From contig NZ_MSCM01000001.1 in NCBI RefSeq assembly GCF_002954665.1, positions 376,243-440,242 of the forward strand: 64,000 nt of DNA. The letters run 5' to 3'. The notes beneath the pieces were generated by a model. The model saw only the letters and a program-made list of their open reading frames with translations, made no database searches and was not told where the DNA came from. Of this stretch, positions 9,725-18,365 are shown piece after piece. Made by a program: the position numbers and the translations under genes. Origin of the DNA: Polaribacter glomeratus (GTDB lineage Bacteria; Bacteroidota; Bacteroidia; Flavobacteriales; Flavobacteriaceae). Every line of letters starts with the position of its first letter. Positions within the stretch are counted from its first letter, which is position 1.

Positions 9725-9901
9725 ATGAATATGAAAATCAACGAAAAAAGTTTATGTAGTACCTGTGTGCATGTTTTTGTTTGCTGTTTAACTGCCAATA
9801 AAAAATTTATTTGGTCTTGTAGCGAATATGATGAAGAAATCATGCAAAACAGCAATTTAAAACCTATTTTAATACCAATTTTTAGTTTTGCAAAGAGTTG
9901 A
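9725..9901 (+). CDS. Small cysteine-rich protein, 58 aa
   Basis: ATG 9725 opens a 58-codon frame ending at TGA 9899-9901. Five cysteines lie within the first 32 residues: CSTC at 11-14, CC at 20-21 and one in WSCSEYDEE at 32. This spacing could hold Zn or an Fe-S cluster. The block IWSCSEYDEE reminds me of a family of short flavobacterial proteins of unknown function, which supports it being real. It has no signal peptide and ends with a hydrophobic tail (ILIPIFSFAKS). It stands alone, 148 bp before the Rnk-like gene on the same strand. The function is unknown. Confidence 0.65.
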   Translation: MNMKINEKSLCSTCVHVFVCCLTANKKFIWSCSEYDEEIMQNSNLKPILIPIFSFAKS

Positions 9902-9989
9902 AAATCATTTAATTAAAATATTACAATTTTAAGTAAAGAAGAGAAGCGAAAAAGTGCCCAATTAATGTCTTTTGTAAAATGAGATAATT

Positions 9990-9997
9990 TAGTTTTG
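9990..9997 (+). promoter_or_regulatory. Possible -7 element for the Rnk-like gene
   Basis: TAGTTTTG fits TAnnTTTG and lies 52 bp before ATG 10050. A TTTG at 9971-9974 is only 15 bp upstream, short of the usual 19-20, so only the -7 box is supported. Confidence 0.35.
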
Positions 9998-10049
9998 ACA
10001 GTGTTGCCTAACTAATGAAATTAAAGAAGGTTTTATTAAGGTTTTAAAG

Positions 10050-10571
10050 ATGTCTAAAAAGAAACAAGTAGATACGCGAACTGCTGCCTATAACTTAGCA
10101 ATTGAAAATAATAGCGCTAACGTATTTTTAAAGAGGTGTTTTTCCATACATAAAGATAGAATTATGAAATATGGTCAAATTATTATAGAGGAAAAGGAAT
10201 TTTTAATTTTAGAAAATTTATTTAACCTCAAAAAAGAAGAATATTCAAAAACTGCTAAAATTTATATTTTAAAGTTATTGGATGAGTTAAAGCGTGCACT
10301 TATTTTACCAGAAAGTAAAATGCCAGAAGATGTAATAAGGTTAAATTCGAAGGTGAAAATAAGTTCTAAAGATAATTTATGGGTAAAAACTTTTGAACTC
10401 GTTTTACCACATCAAAGCAATGTGTCAGACAATAAAATATCTTTGTTATTGCCTATGGGAACCGCTGTTTTAGGTTATGCGAAAGGAGATGATATTTTAT
10501 GGGAATTTCCAAGCGGATTAAAAGAACTTAAAGTAATTGATGTAAAGCAACTACAGAAAGTATTAAAATAA
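10050..10571 (+). CDS. Rnk/GreA-GreB C-terminal domain protein
   Basis: A 173-residue protein whose last ~75 residues have the FKBP-like C-terminal domain shared by GreA, GreB and Rnk: ISLLLPMGTAVLGYAKGDDILWEFPSG is the diagnostic stretch (residues about 130-156). The long N-terminal coiled coil of true Gre factors is absent; the first ~80 residues are a shorter helical region, as in Rnk (regulator of nucleoside diphosphate kinase), which binds RNA polymerase. I infer a role in transcription or stress response, not transcript cleavage. The next gene begins 6 bp downstream, so the two are probably co-translated. Confidence 0.75.
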   Translation: MSKKKQVDTRTAAYNLAIENNSANVFLKRCFSIHKDRIMKYGQIIIEEKEFLILENLFNLKKEEYSKTAKIYILKLLDELKRALILPESKMPEDVIRLNSKVKISSKDNLWVKTFELVLPHQSNVSDNKISLLLPMGTAVLGYAKGDDILWEFPSGLKELKVIDVKQLQKVLK

Positions 10572-10577
10572 ATAAGT

Positions 10578-10955
10578 ATGAACAACTCAAATAATATAAA
10601 TAAAAGTGCTTCTGATACTCAGATTACAGAAAAAATAAATTTAGAAGAATTAGATCTTTGGATTTCTTTTCTAAATAGTTTTTCTGATGAGTATACTAAT
10701 TTGGTAACAAAAGCATCCAATAGTGCAAATAAAGAAGAATTAAAAAATCAGCTTTTAAACACTTTTAAAAATAATGAAACTATTTTAAATGATATTGTAA
10801 ATTATAAGAGAGCAACTCATAATTTTATTGAATGTATTGATTTAGAGTGTGATTCGTTTTATAGAGACACTTACACTAAAATAAAAAAGGCATATCGATT
10901 ACACTTTCAAGAGTGTAACCTTTTAAATAAAAAAGTTTTTTTTCGTGTTTCTTAG
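10578..10955 (+). CDS. Hypothetical helical protein, 125 aa, in operon with the Rnk-like gene
   Basis: I do not recognise a family. The protein is charged, largely helical and cytoplasmic, with no signal peptide or membrane segment. Residues 20-80 (LEELDLWISFLNSF, LVTKASNSANKEELKNQLL) look amphipathic. Two cysteines (IECIDLEC) lie near residue 90. It follows the Rnk-like gene by 6 bp and is closed by a strong terminator at 10978, so the pair forms a two-gene operon. A partner role in the same regulatory process is only a guess. Confidence 0.65.
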   Translation: MNNSNNINKSASDTQITEKINLEELDLWISFLNSFSDEYTNLVTKASNSANKEELKNQLLNTFKNNETILNDIVNYKRATHNFIECIDLECDSFYRDTYTKIKKAYRLHFQECNLLNKKVFFRVS

Positions 10956-10977
10956 TAAGGGGTAGTTTTTTAGTTAG

Positions 10978-11010
10978 TGACTCCAAATTTATTTGGAGTC
11001 ATTTTTTTTT
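10978..11010 (+). terminator. Rho-independent terminator after the Rnk operon
   Basis: Stem TGACTCCAAA(T) / (A)TTTGGAGTCA with a tiny loop, followed by nine T. It closes the 10050-10955 operon. Confidence 0.9.
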
Positions 11011-11065
11011 GATTGTTTATCTTTGTCAAAATAAATTAATAAATTAATAAATTTTGAGACGCCTA

Positions 11066-11824
11066 ATGAAAAAAATAATTCTATTAATAGTAATTGCAAC
11101 TATAGTATCCTGTAAAAATGATGCAAAACCTGCAACTCAAAAAGAAGAAATCAAAAAAGAAAGTTTTCCTGATGAACTTGCAAAGGTTTTTGAAAAGCAC
11201 GGAGGAATAGCTACTTGGAGAAAAGCAAAAACGCTGTCTTTTAATAAAGGAGAGGAAGCACATACGTCAGATTTACAATCTCGTAAAATTGTGATTAATT
11301 CACCAAAATATTCTTTAGGTTTTGACGGAAAAGAAATTTGGTTAGATCAAGCAGATTCAACTGCTTTTAAAGGGAATAAAGATTTTTATTACAATCTATA
11401 TTTTTACTTTTATGCAATGCCTTTTGTCTTAGCTGATGACGGAATTATTTATGAAAAAGTAGATTCAATTTCTTTTGACGGAACAAACTATCCTGGGTAT
11501 AAAATTTCTTTTAAAGCAAATGTTGGTACTTCTTCGGATGACAATTACAAAGTGTATTTCAACTCAGAAACCTATCAAATGGAATGGTTAGCATACACGG
11601 TTACATTTAAAGCTAAAGAGCCTAATAATGAGTACCATATTATAAAATATAATAAATGGGAAAATGTAGATGGTTTGGTTTTACCAAATGAAATTACTTG
11701 GTATAAAATGGATAAAAAAGGAATGCCAACAAAACCACAAGGACCTGCAACAGTTTTTACGTTGCCATTAGTAAGTGAAGGTAAATTAGGAACTTCTTTT
11801 TTTACTAAACCCAATGTTCAGTAA
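11066..11824 (+). CDS. Lipoprotein, DUF6503-like
   Basis: I chose ATG 11066 over an in-frame TTG at 11054 because it gives a clean lipoprotein signal, MKKIILLIVIATIVSC, with the cysteine at residue 16. The mature ~235 residues begin with a charged linker and contain beta-rich repeats such as PKYSLGFDGKEIWLDQ and YPGYKISFKA, ending in LVLPNEITWYKMDKKG. The pattern resembles the flavobacterial DUF6503 family, whose fold is related to LolA/LolB-like carriers; the assignment is from memory. It is likely anchored in the periplasm or outer membrane. The function is unknown. Confidence 0.75.
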   Translation: MKKIILLIVIATIVSCKNDAKPATQKEEIKKESFPDELAKVFEKHGGIATWRKAKTLSFNKGEEAHTSDLQSRKIVINSPKYSLGFDGKEIWLDQADSTAFKGNKDFYYNLYFYFYAMPFVLADDGIIYEKVDSISFDGTNYPGYKISFKANVGTSSDDNYKVYFNSETYQMEWLAYTVTFKAKEPNNEYHIIKYNKWENVDGLVLPNEITWYKMDKKGMPTKPQGPATVFTLPLVSEGKLGTSFFTKPNVQ

Positions 11825-11858
11825 GCAGTTCATAGCAGTAGTTTACAGAATGCTAACC

Positions 11859-12401
11859 TTATTTTAAATGTAAAATAATTTTATCATAAACAGAAACATA
11901 ATATTCGTGAAACCTTGAGAGCAATACGTTTTCAAGGTTTTTTGTTTGCTTTAAAACTTTCAAATCCCACAACTCTAACCCATCAACTTCTTCTTTCTGC
12001 ATTGTTAATGTTTCAATAGAGACTTTTAATTCTGCTATAAAAACATGATGGTGTTCGTTATCTTGAATTCCGTTTTTATGGGTAACTTGATGAATTCTTG
12101 TTCCGATTTTGATGAGGTCTTTTTCTTCTAATTTTAGACCAATTTCTTCAAAAATTTCTCTTTTAGCAGCTTCTAAAATAGCCTCACCTGCGCCAACGTG
12201 TCCTGCCACAGAAATATCCCAAATTCCAGGAAATACTTTCTTTGTGAGCGCTCTTTTTTGAAGCAGAATTTTTTCATCCGAAGTAAATAACCAAATATGA
12301 ACTGTTGCATGAAACCACCCATTTTTATGCGCTTCAGATTTTAAGGCTATTTTTCCTGTACGTTTTCCTTCTGGTGTTAAAATATCTATGAGTTCATCCA
12401 T
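11859..12401 (-). CDS. Nudix hydrolase (IPP-isomerase-like)
   Basis: The start chosen is ATG 12401 (MDELIDILTPEGK), because the 16 codons upstream lie in an inverted-repeat element. The ~180-residue protein has a full Nudix box, GHVGAGEAILEAAKREIFEEIG (G-x5-E-x7-RE-x2-EE-x-G), at about residues 60-81. The opening and HATVHIWLF resemble Nudix proteins annotated as isopentenyl-diphosphate isomerase-like, but those act on diverse diphosphates, so the substrate stays open. It lies downstream of the M42 peptidase gene on the same strand. Confidence 0.85.
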   Translation of the reverse strand: MDELIDILTPEGKRTGKIALKSEAHKNGWFHATVHIWLFTSDEKILLQKRALTKKVFPGIWDISVAGHVGAGEAILEAAKREIFEEIGLKLEEKDLIKIGTRIHQVTHKNGIQDNEHHHVFIAELKVSIETLTMQKEEVDGLELWDLKVLKQTKNLENVLLSRFHEYYVSVYDKIILHLK

Positions 12402-12409
12402 AAAAAAAT

Positions 12410-12476
12410 AGTCATTACGAAATACAAAGTACTCTCTTGATTTACACAAAAGGTTACTTTGTACCTCGCAATGACA
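12410..12476. repeat. Hairpin-forming inverted repeat (GTCATTGCGA family)
   Basis: The arms at 12410-12431 and 12455-12476 pair at 18 of 22 positions. In the minus-strand transcript three of the four mismatches become G-U pairs, so the RNA from the M42-Nudix direction folds into one long hairpin. The sequence GTCATTGCGA matches the element at 220-322. It fills the gap between the two genes and probably is a small dispersed repeat. Confidence 0.7.
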
Positions 12477-12485
12477 TGCTATTAT

Positions 12486-13574
12486 TTATTCAAAATAAGA
12501 GAAAGTATCTCCGTCTTTAATTTTTAACAACGTTTCATAAATCATTTTAATTACGTTTTCTACATCTTCTCTATGCACCATTTCTACCGTGGTATGCATG
12601 TATCTTAAAGGTAAAGAAATCAATGCAGAAGCAACGCCACCATTGCTATATGCAAAAGCATCTGTGTCTGTACCCGTTGCTCTAGAAAGTGCAGAACGCT
12701 GAAAAGGAATCTTATTTGCTTCGGCAGTTTCTGTAATTAAATCACGTAATTTTTGTTGAACTGCAGGCGCATACGCAATAACAGGACCTTTACCCATTTC
12801 TTGATGACCAGCAGCTTTTTTATCAATCATTGGTGTTGTAGTATCGTGCGTAACATCTGTAACAATAGCCACATTTGGTTTAATAGTATGTGTAATCATT
12901 TCTGCGCCACGTAAACCAATTTCTTCTTGAACAGAGTTTGTAATGTACAAACCAAAAGGAAGTGTTTTGTTGTTTTCTTTTAGCAAACGCGCAACTTCAG
13001 CAATCATAAAACCACCCATTCTATTGTCTAAAGCTCTACAAACAAATTTGTCGCCATTTAAAATGTGAAATTCATCTGGATAGGTAATTACACATCCAAC
13101 ATGAATTCCTAATTCTTCAACTTCTTTTTTTGTTGCACAACCTGTATCAATAAAAATATTATCTGGTTTTGGCGCTTCTTCTTTAGATTTATCTCTTGTA
13201 TGAATTGCTGGCCAACCAAAAACACCTTTTACAATGCCGTTTTTTGTGTGAATATTTACAATTTTACTTGGTGCAATTTGATGATCTGATCCACCGTTTC
13301 TAACAACATAAATTAAGCCATTATCTGTAATATAATTTACATACCAAGAAATTTCATCTGCATGACCTTCTATAACTACTCTATATTTTGCATCTGGATT
13401 AATGATTCCAACCGCAGTTCCATACGTATCTGTAATAAAAGTATCTACATAAGGTTTTAGATATTCCATCCAGATTTTCTGGCCTTCCCATTCATAGCCC
13501 GTTGGCGCTGCATTGTTTAAGTATTTTTCTAAAAACGTTAACGATTTTTTATTTAAAATTGATTTTTTTGCCAT
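12486..13574 (-). CDS. M42 family metallopeptidase (aminopeptidase)
   Basis: A 362-residue cytoplasmic dinuclear metallopeptidase of the M42 (FrvX/PepA-like) family. Visible motifs are the metal-binding VIEGHADEISWYV (about residue 70), CRALDNRMGGFM (about 180), the catalytic EEIGLRGA (about 217) and VTDVTHDTT. These enzymes remove N-terminal residues from peptides and often form tetrahedral dodecamers. Length and motif order are normal. It diverges from the ABC ATPase gene at 13725. Confidence 0.9.
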   Translation of the reverse strand: MAKKSILNKKSLTFLEKYLNNAAPTGYEWEGQKIWMEYLKPYVDTFITDTYGTAVGIINPDAKYRVVIEGHADEISWYVNYITDNGLIYVVRNGGSDHQIAPSKIVNIHTKNGIVKGVFGWPAIHTRDKSKEEAPKPDNIFIDTGCATKKEVEELGIHVGCVITYPDEFHILNGDKFVCRALDNRMGGFMIAEVARLLKENNKTLPFGLYITNSVQEEIGLRGAEMITHTIKPNVAIVTDVTHDTTTPMIDKKAAGHQEMGKGPVIAYAPAVQQKLRDLITETAEANKIPFQRSALSRATGTDTDAFAYSNGGVASALISLPLRYMHTTVEMVHREDVENVIKMIYETLLKIKDGDTFSYFE

Positions 13575-13724
13575 TTTGTAAATTTATGTGAGCATTAGGT
13601 TTTGTGCAATTTTCTGTAAAAATAAAACGTTTTTTTATCATTTCTATTAAAAAAAGCACAAAAAAATGTAACAAAAGGGCTTACTTTTGTACTTATTAGA
13701 AAGTAAATCCTAAAACCAAGCAAA

Positions 13725-14612
13725 ATGAAATTAGTTATTAAAAACTTAACAAAGACCTATAAAAACGGCGTAAAAGCAATTGACGATTTAAGTATCGAAA
13801 TTGGCACAGGAATGTTTGGTTTATTAGGGCCTAATGGCGCCGGAAAATCGTCTTTAATGAGAACGATTGCGACTTTACAAAGTCCGGATTCTGGTTCTAT
13901 TATGTTTGGTGATATTGATGTTTTAAATGATAATATGTCTTTGCGAAAAGTGTTGGGTTATTTACCTCAATCTTTTGGTGTGTATCCTAAAATGTCTGCG
14001 GAAGATTTGTTAGATTATTTTGCAACTTTAAAAGGAATAAGTAACTCATCAGAAAGAAAAGCAATTGTAAAAGAAGTTTTAGAAATTACTAATTTATATG
14101 AAGTTAGACGCAAACATGTTGCTGGTTATTCTGGCGGAATGAAACAACGTTTCGGAATTGCGCAATTACTTTTAAACAATCCAAAATTAATTATTGTTGA
14201 TGAACCAACTGCTGGTTTAGATCCTGCAGAAAGACATCGTTTTTTAAATGTTTTGCGTGAAGTTGGTACCAATTGTACCGTTATTTTTTCTACGCATATT
14301 GTAGAAGATGTAAAGGAATTGTGCAACGAAATGGCAATTTTAAATGGCGGTAAAATTTTAAATCACACAACTCCACAAGAAGCGACCAAGAAAATTGAAG
14401 GCGCTATTTGGAAGAAAACCATCAGCAGAGATGATTTAGAAGCAAATGAAAAAATGTTTGATATTTTATCATCAAACTACAATCAAGACAATACTTTAAA
14501 TATTAGAGTGCATTCTGTAGAAAAACCTTCGGATGATTTTATAGCGGCAACTCCGCAATTAGACGATGTATATTTTATCGCCTTAAAACAAGATGAACCA
14601 GCACTTGTGTAA
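13725..14612 (+). CDS. ABC transporter ATP-binding protein
   Basis: A 295-residue ATPase with Walker A GPNGAGKSSL, signature YSGGMKQR, Walker B LIIVDEPTAGLDP and the switch histidine in FSTHIVEDV. The C-terminal ~80 residues form a regulatory extension. It lies 93 bp before the giant permease/peptidase fusion and surely powers it. A candidate -7 box, TACTTTTG, lies at 13682-13689, 36 bp before the start, without a good -33 partner. Confidence 0.92.
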   Translation: MKLVIKNLTKTYKNGVKAIDDLSIEIGTGMFGLLGPNGAGKSSLMRTIATLQSPDSGSIMFGDIDVLNDNMSLRKVLGYLPQSFGVYPKMSAEDLLDYFATLKGISNSSERKAIVKEVLEITNLYEVRRKHVAGYSGGMKQRFGIAQLLLNNPKLIIVDEPTAGLDPAERHRFLNVLREVGTNCTVIFSTHIVEDVKELCNEMAILNGGKILNHTTPQEATKKIEGAIWKKTISRDDLEANEKMFDILSSNYNQDNTLNIRVHSVEKPSDDFIAATPQLDDVYFIALKQDEPALV

Positions 14613-14705
14613 GATTCGAGATTTATAGTTCGAGGTTTCGGGTTTCGTTTTAAATAAAATTCTTAACTACTAATATTTTTTACTTTTAATATTTAATATT
14701 ATTTT

Positions 14706-17700
14706 ATGTTTTCAACTATTTTTAAACAAGAATTAAAATACTGGTTTCACAAGCCTATTTTTTATATTTATATTTCAATATTTTTCTTAATCTCTTTACT
14801 TTTATCTGCAACAACTGCGGGTATTTGGGACGCAATTACAGGCACAACGGGTTCTTCTAGAATTGTAAACTCGCCAATTGGTGTTACAGGATTATTTAAT
14901 GCGTTAACTATTTTAATTTTCTTCTTATTTCCGTCAATTATTGGTGTTTCTATTTATAGAGATTTTAAGAGTGAAATGCACACTATTTTGTATTCGTATC
15001 CGTTTACAAAAGCCAATTATTTATTTGCGAAATTTTTTAGCGGAATAGTAGTCGTTTCTGCAATTGTTTTGGTGATTGCATTCGGAATGAGCATTGGTTT
15101 TAGATTTCCAGGGACGAATTCAGAAATTGTGGGCGATTTTAATATTATGACGTATTTGCAAACGTACTTGATTTATATTTTGCCAAACATCTTATTTTTT
15201 GGTGCTGTAGTTTTTGCAATTGTTACTTTTTCTAGAAATATAGCTTCAGGTTTTATTACGGTTATTATCTTGTTTTTTGCACAAGGAGCAATAGGAAGCA
15301 TTTTTTCTGATCCAGAACAAGCAAGTTTACTGGCTATTTTAGACCCTTTTGGTTCTGCTGCTGCAGATTATTACACAAGATATTGGACCGTTTCTGAACA
15401 AAATGAATTGCAAATACCAATTAAAGAACTAATTATTTACAACCGTTTGTTGTGGTTGGCAATTTCATCTTTAATCTTCGGATTGGTTTACAGATACTTT
15501 AAATTCAGTCAGAATGCAATTTCTATTTCGTTTAGAAAAGTAAAATCAGAAAGAGTTACCAAAAAGAATTTTAGCGGAATTACAAGAATTACGTTACCAA
15601 AAGTATCACACGATTATTCTTTTGTTCAGAATTTAAAAACAACTTGGAAATTATCGAACCTCGATTTTAAATACATTTTTACAAGTTTGCCATTTATTTG
15701 TATCCTAGCGGTTGGTGTTTTAATGTTGGTAGGTACTTTGTTTAGTTCAGGCGAAATATTTGGCACAAATACATTGCCCGTAACTTGGCAAATGTTAAGC
15801 GGAGGTACTATTTTTAGCTCTCTAATTATTAATTTATGTACTTTTTTATATGCAGGAATTCTTGTAGAAAGAGCAAATACAGCTAAAATAAGTCATTTAG
15901 TAGACAGCACACCAATTCCGAATTGGACGTTGTTATTTTCTAAATTAATTGCTTTGTTAAAAATGCAATTGGTTTTATTGGCTGTAATTATGGTTTCTGG
16001 TATGTTATTTCAAGTCTATAAAGGCTATTATGATTTTGAAATAGGTCATTATATTAAAGAATTGTACGGTTTAAAATTCTTGAACTATGTAATTTGGGCA
16101 TTCTTGGCAATTTTTATTCAAACTTTGGTTAAGAATCAATATTTAGGCTTTTTTATTTTGTTGATATTGGCCATCGGCATTCCTTTTTTATCTTTAATAG
16201 GGATAGAATTATCAGTATTTAAATACAATGAAGGACCCGGTTTTAGTTATTCGGATATGAATGGATACGGTTCTGCACTATCAAGATATTTATGGTATAA
16301 ATTGTATTGGGTTTTAGGCGGAACGTTGCTTTTAATTGTAAGTTTAATAATGTGGGTTAGAGGTTTACCAACTTCTATGGCAGAAAGAGTTTACATTGCA
16401 AAAGAGCGTTTTAAATCACCACATAAAATTGGTTTCGCAGTTGTTTTAGCCTCTTTTTTAACATTAGGAATTACAATTTATCTAGAAACAAAATCGGATG
16501 ACGAGAACTCGTCATCAAAACAAGCGGAATTAAATGCCGTGAAATGGGAGAAAACGTATAAAAAATACGAAAATTACAAACAGCCAAGAATTGTAGCTGT
16601 AAATGCAGAAATGCACATTTATCCGAAGAAAAAAACCTACAAAGCGAGTGCAATTTACACTTTGGTTAATAAAACAAACCAAGCAATTGATAGTATTTTC
16701 TTGAATCATAATTCATTAGAAAGCACCTTTGTGTTTAATAAACCCAATAAATTAGTTTTAGAAGACACAATCTTTAATTTTGATATTTACAGGTTTGATA
16801 AAAAAATACAACCTGGTGACACTTTACAACTTACAATTCATGTAAAAAGTAATGAAAACACGATGTTTCAATTAAAATCTCCAATTGTAGAAAACGGAAC
16901 GTTTATTAATAACTCTTCGATGTTTCCTTCTTTAGGATATGCAGCAGGAGGTGAGTTAAGAGACGATAAAACGCGTGAAAAATATAAGCTACCAAAAAAT
17001 AATTTACGTCCGGTGCCAACAGATTCAACTGCTTTAGGAAATACGTATATCTCTAAAGATTCAGATTGGATCGATTTTGAAGCAACCGTTTCTACATCCA
17101 AAGATCAAATTGCAATTGCACCAGGATATTTACAAAAAAAATGGACAGAAGGCGATCGTAGCTATTTCCATTATAAAATGGATAGTAAAATTTTAAATTT
17201 TTATGCTTTTAATTCAGGTAGATATGAAGTTAAAAAAGAAATGTGGAAAGGCATTAGTTTAGAGATTTACTATCACAAACCTCATGCTTATAATTTAGAT
17301 AGAATGATGAAAGGAATGAAAGCGTCTTTAGAATATAATGCGAAGAACTTTAGTCCGTATCAACATAAACAAGCAAGAATTATAGAGTTTCCAAGAACGC
17401 AAGGAACGTTCGCACAATCATTTGCAAATACAATTCCGTTTTCTGAAGGCTTTGGTTTTATTGCAAATGTAGACGAAGAAAATGAAGATGGTGTAGATTA
17501 TCCTTTTGCGGTAACGGTTCATGAAGTTGCACATCAATGGTGGGCGCATCAAGTAATTGGCGCAGATGTTTTAGGCGCAACGATGTTATCAGAAAGCATG
17601 TCTGAATATGTTTCTTTAAAAGTATTAGAACATCAACACGGAAAAGCCAAAATGCGTACATTTTTAAAAGAAGCTTTAGATGGTTATTTAATGCAAAGAA

Positions 17701-18362
17701 CTTTTGAAAGCAAGCGTGAAAAACCGTTGATGTATAATGACGGGCAAGGATATATTCATTATCAAAAAGGTTCGATGGTTTTCTATGCGTTAAGCGATTA
17801 TATTGGCGAAGAAAAATTAAACGGAGCTTTAAAAAAATATGTTGAAAAGGTGAAATTTCAAGAACCACCGTACACAACTTCTGTAGAAATGTTAAGCTAT
17901 ATTAGAAAAGTTACGCCAGATTCTTTGCAATACGTTATTAAAGATATGTTCGAAACGATTACGCTGTATAAAAACAGAATTGTAGATGCAAAAACAACCA
18001 AATTAAAAAACGGAAAATATCAAGTTGATATCGAGTTTGAAGTTTCTAAATATAGAAATAATGAAAAAGGAAAAACGGTTTATGGAGAAAAAGTAGGTGA
18101 TACTTTAACGTATACATCAAAAGAATCTTCGAAGCCAATTTTATCGGTTCCGTTAAAAGATTATATCGATATTGGTATTTTTACGGAAGTAGAAACTGAT
18201 GGTAAAAAGAAAGAAGTTGAGCTCTATTTAAAGAAGCATAAAATTACCCAAATCCATAATAAAATTACCATTATTGTCGATAAAAAACCAACAGAAGTTG
18301 GGGTGGATCCTTACAATAAATTGATTGACACAAAATCTGACGATAACAGAAGAAAGTTTTAA
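14706..18362 (+). CDS. ABC-2 type permease fused to an M1 family aminopeptidase
   Basis: A 1218-residue membrane protein. The first ~600 residues hold two ABC-2 permease-like sets of transmembrane helices (first near residues 20-270, second near 330-600). The remainder is an extracytoplasmic M1 aminopeptidase module with HEVAHQWW at 939-946 and a glutamate (LSE) 20 residues after the second His, as in the zinc site of M1 peptidases, though spaced one residue longer than in classic members. This fusion is a recognised architecture in Bacteroidetes. With the ATPase upstream it probably exports or senses peptides that the fused peptidase trims. A small YhhN-like gene follows by 3 bp. Confidence 0.9.
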   Translation: MFSTIFKQELKYWFHKPIFYIYISIFFLISLLLSATTAGIWDAITGTTGSSRIVNSPIGVTGLFNALTILIFFLFPSIIGVSIYRDFKSEMHTILYSYPFTKANYLFAKFFSGIVVVSAIVLVIAFGMSIGFRFPGTNSEIVGDFNIMTYLQTYLIYILPNILFFGAVVFAIVTFSRNIASGFITVIILFFAQGAIGSIFSDPEQASLLAILDPFGSAAADYYTRYWTVSEQNELQIPIKELIIYNRLLWLAISSLIFGLVYRYFKFSQNAISISFRKVKSERVTKKNFSGITRITLPKVSHDYSFVQNLKTTWKLSNLDFKYIFTSLPFICILAVGVLMLVGTLFSSGEIFGTNTLPVTWQMLSGGTIFSSLIINLCTFLYAGILVERANTAKISHLVDSTPIPNWTLLFSKLIALLKMQLVLLAVIMVSGMLFQVYKGYYDFEIGHYIKELYGLKFLNYVIWAFLAIFIQTLVKNQYLGFFILLILAIGIPFLSLIGIELSVFKYNEGPGFSYSDMNGYGSALSRYLWYKLYWVLGGTLLLIVSLIMWVRGLPTSMAERVYIAKERFKSPHKIGFAVVLASFLTLGITIYLETKSDDENSSSKQAELNAVKWEKTYKKYENYKQPRIVAVNAEMHIYPKKKTYKASAIYTLVNKTNQAIDSIFLNHNSLESTFVFNKPNKLVLEDTIFNFDIYRFDKKIQPGDTLQLTIHVKSNENTMFQLKSPIVENGTFINNSSMFPSLGYAAGGELRDDKTREKYKLPKNNLRPVPTDSTALGNTYISKDSDWIDFEATVSTSKDQIAIAPGYLQKKWTEGDRSYFHYKMDSKILNFYAFNSGRYEVKKEMWKGISLEIYYHKPHAYNLDRMMKGMKASLEYNAKNFSPYQHKQARIIEFPRTQGTFAQSFANTIPFSEGFGFIANVDEENEDGVDYPFAVTVHEVAHQWWAHQVIGADVLGATMLSESMSEYVSLKVLEHQHGKAKMRTFLKEALDGYLMQRTFESKREKPLMYNDGQGYIHYQKGSMVFYALSDYIGEEKLNGALKKYVEKVKFQEPPYTTSVEMLSYIRKVTPDSLQYVIKDMFETITLYKNRIVDAKTTKLKNGKYQVDIEFEVSKYRNNEKGKTVYGEKVGDTLTYTSKESSKPILSVPLKDYIDIGIFTEVETDGKKKEVELYLKKHKITQIHNKITIIVDKKPTEVGVDPYNKLIDTKSDDNRRKF

Positions 18363-18365
18363 ATC

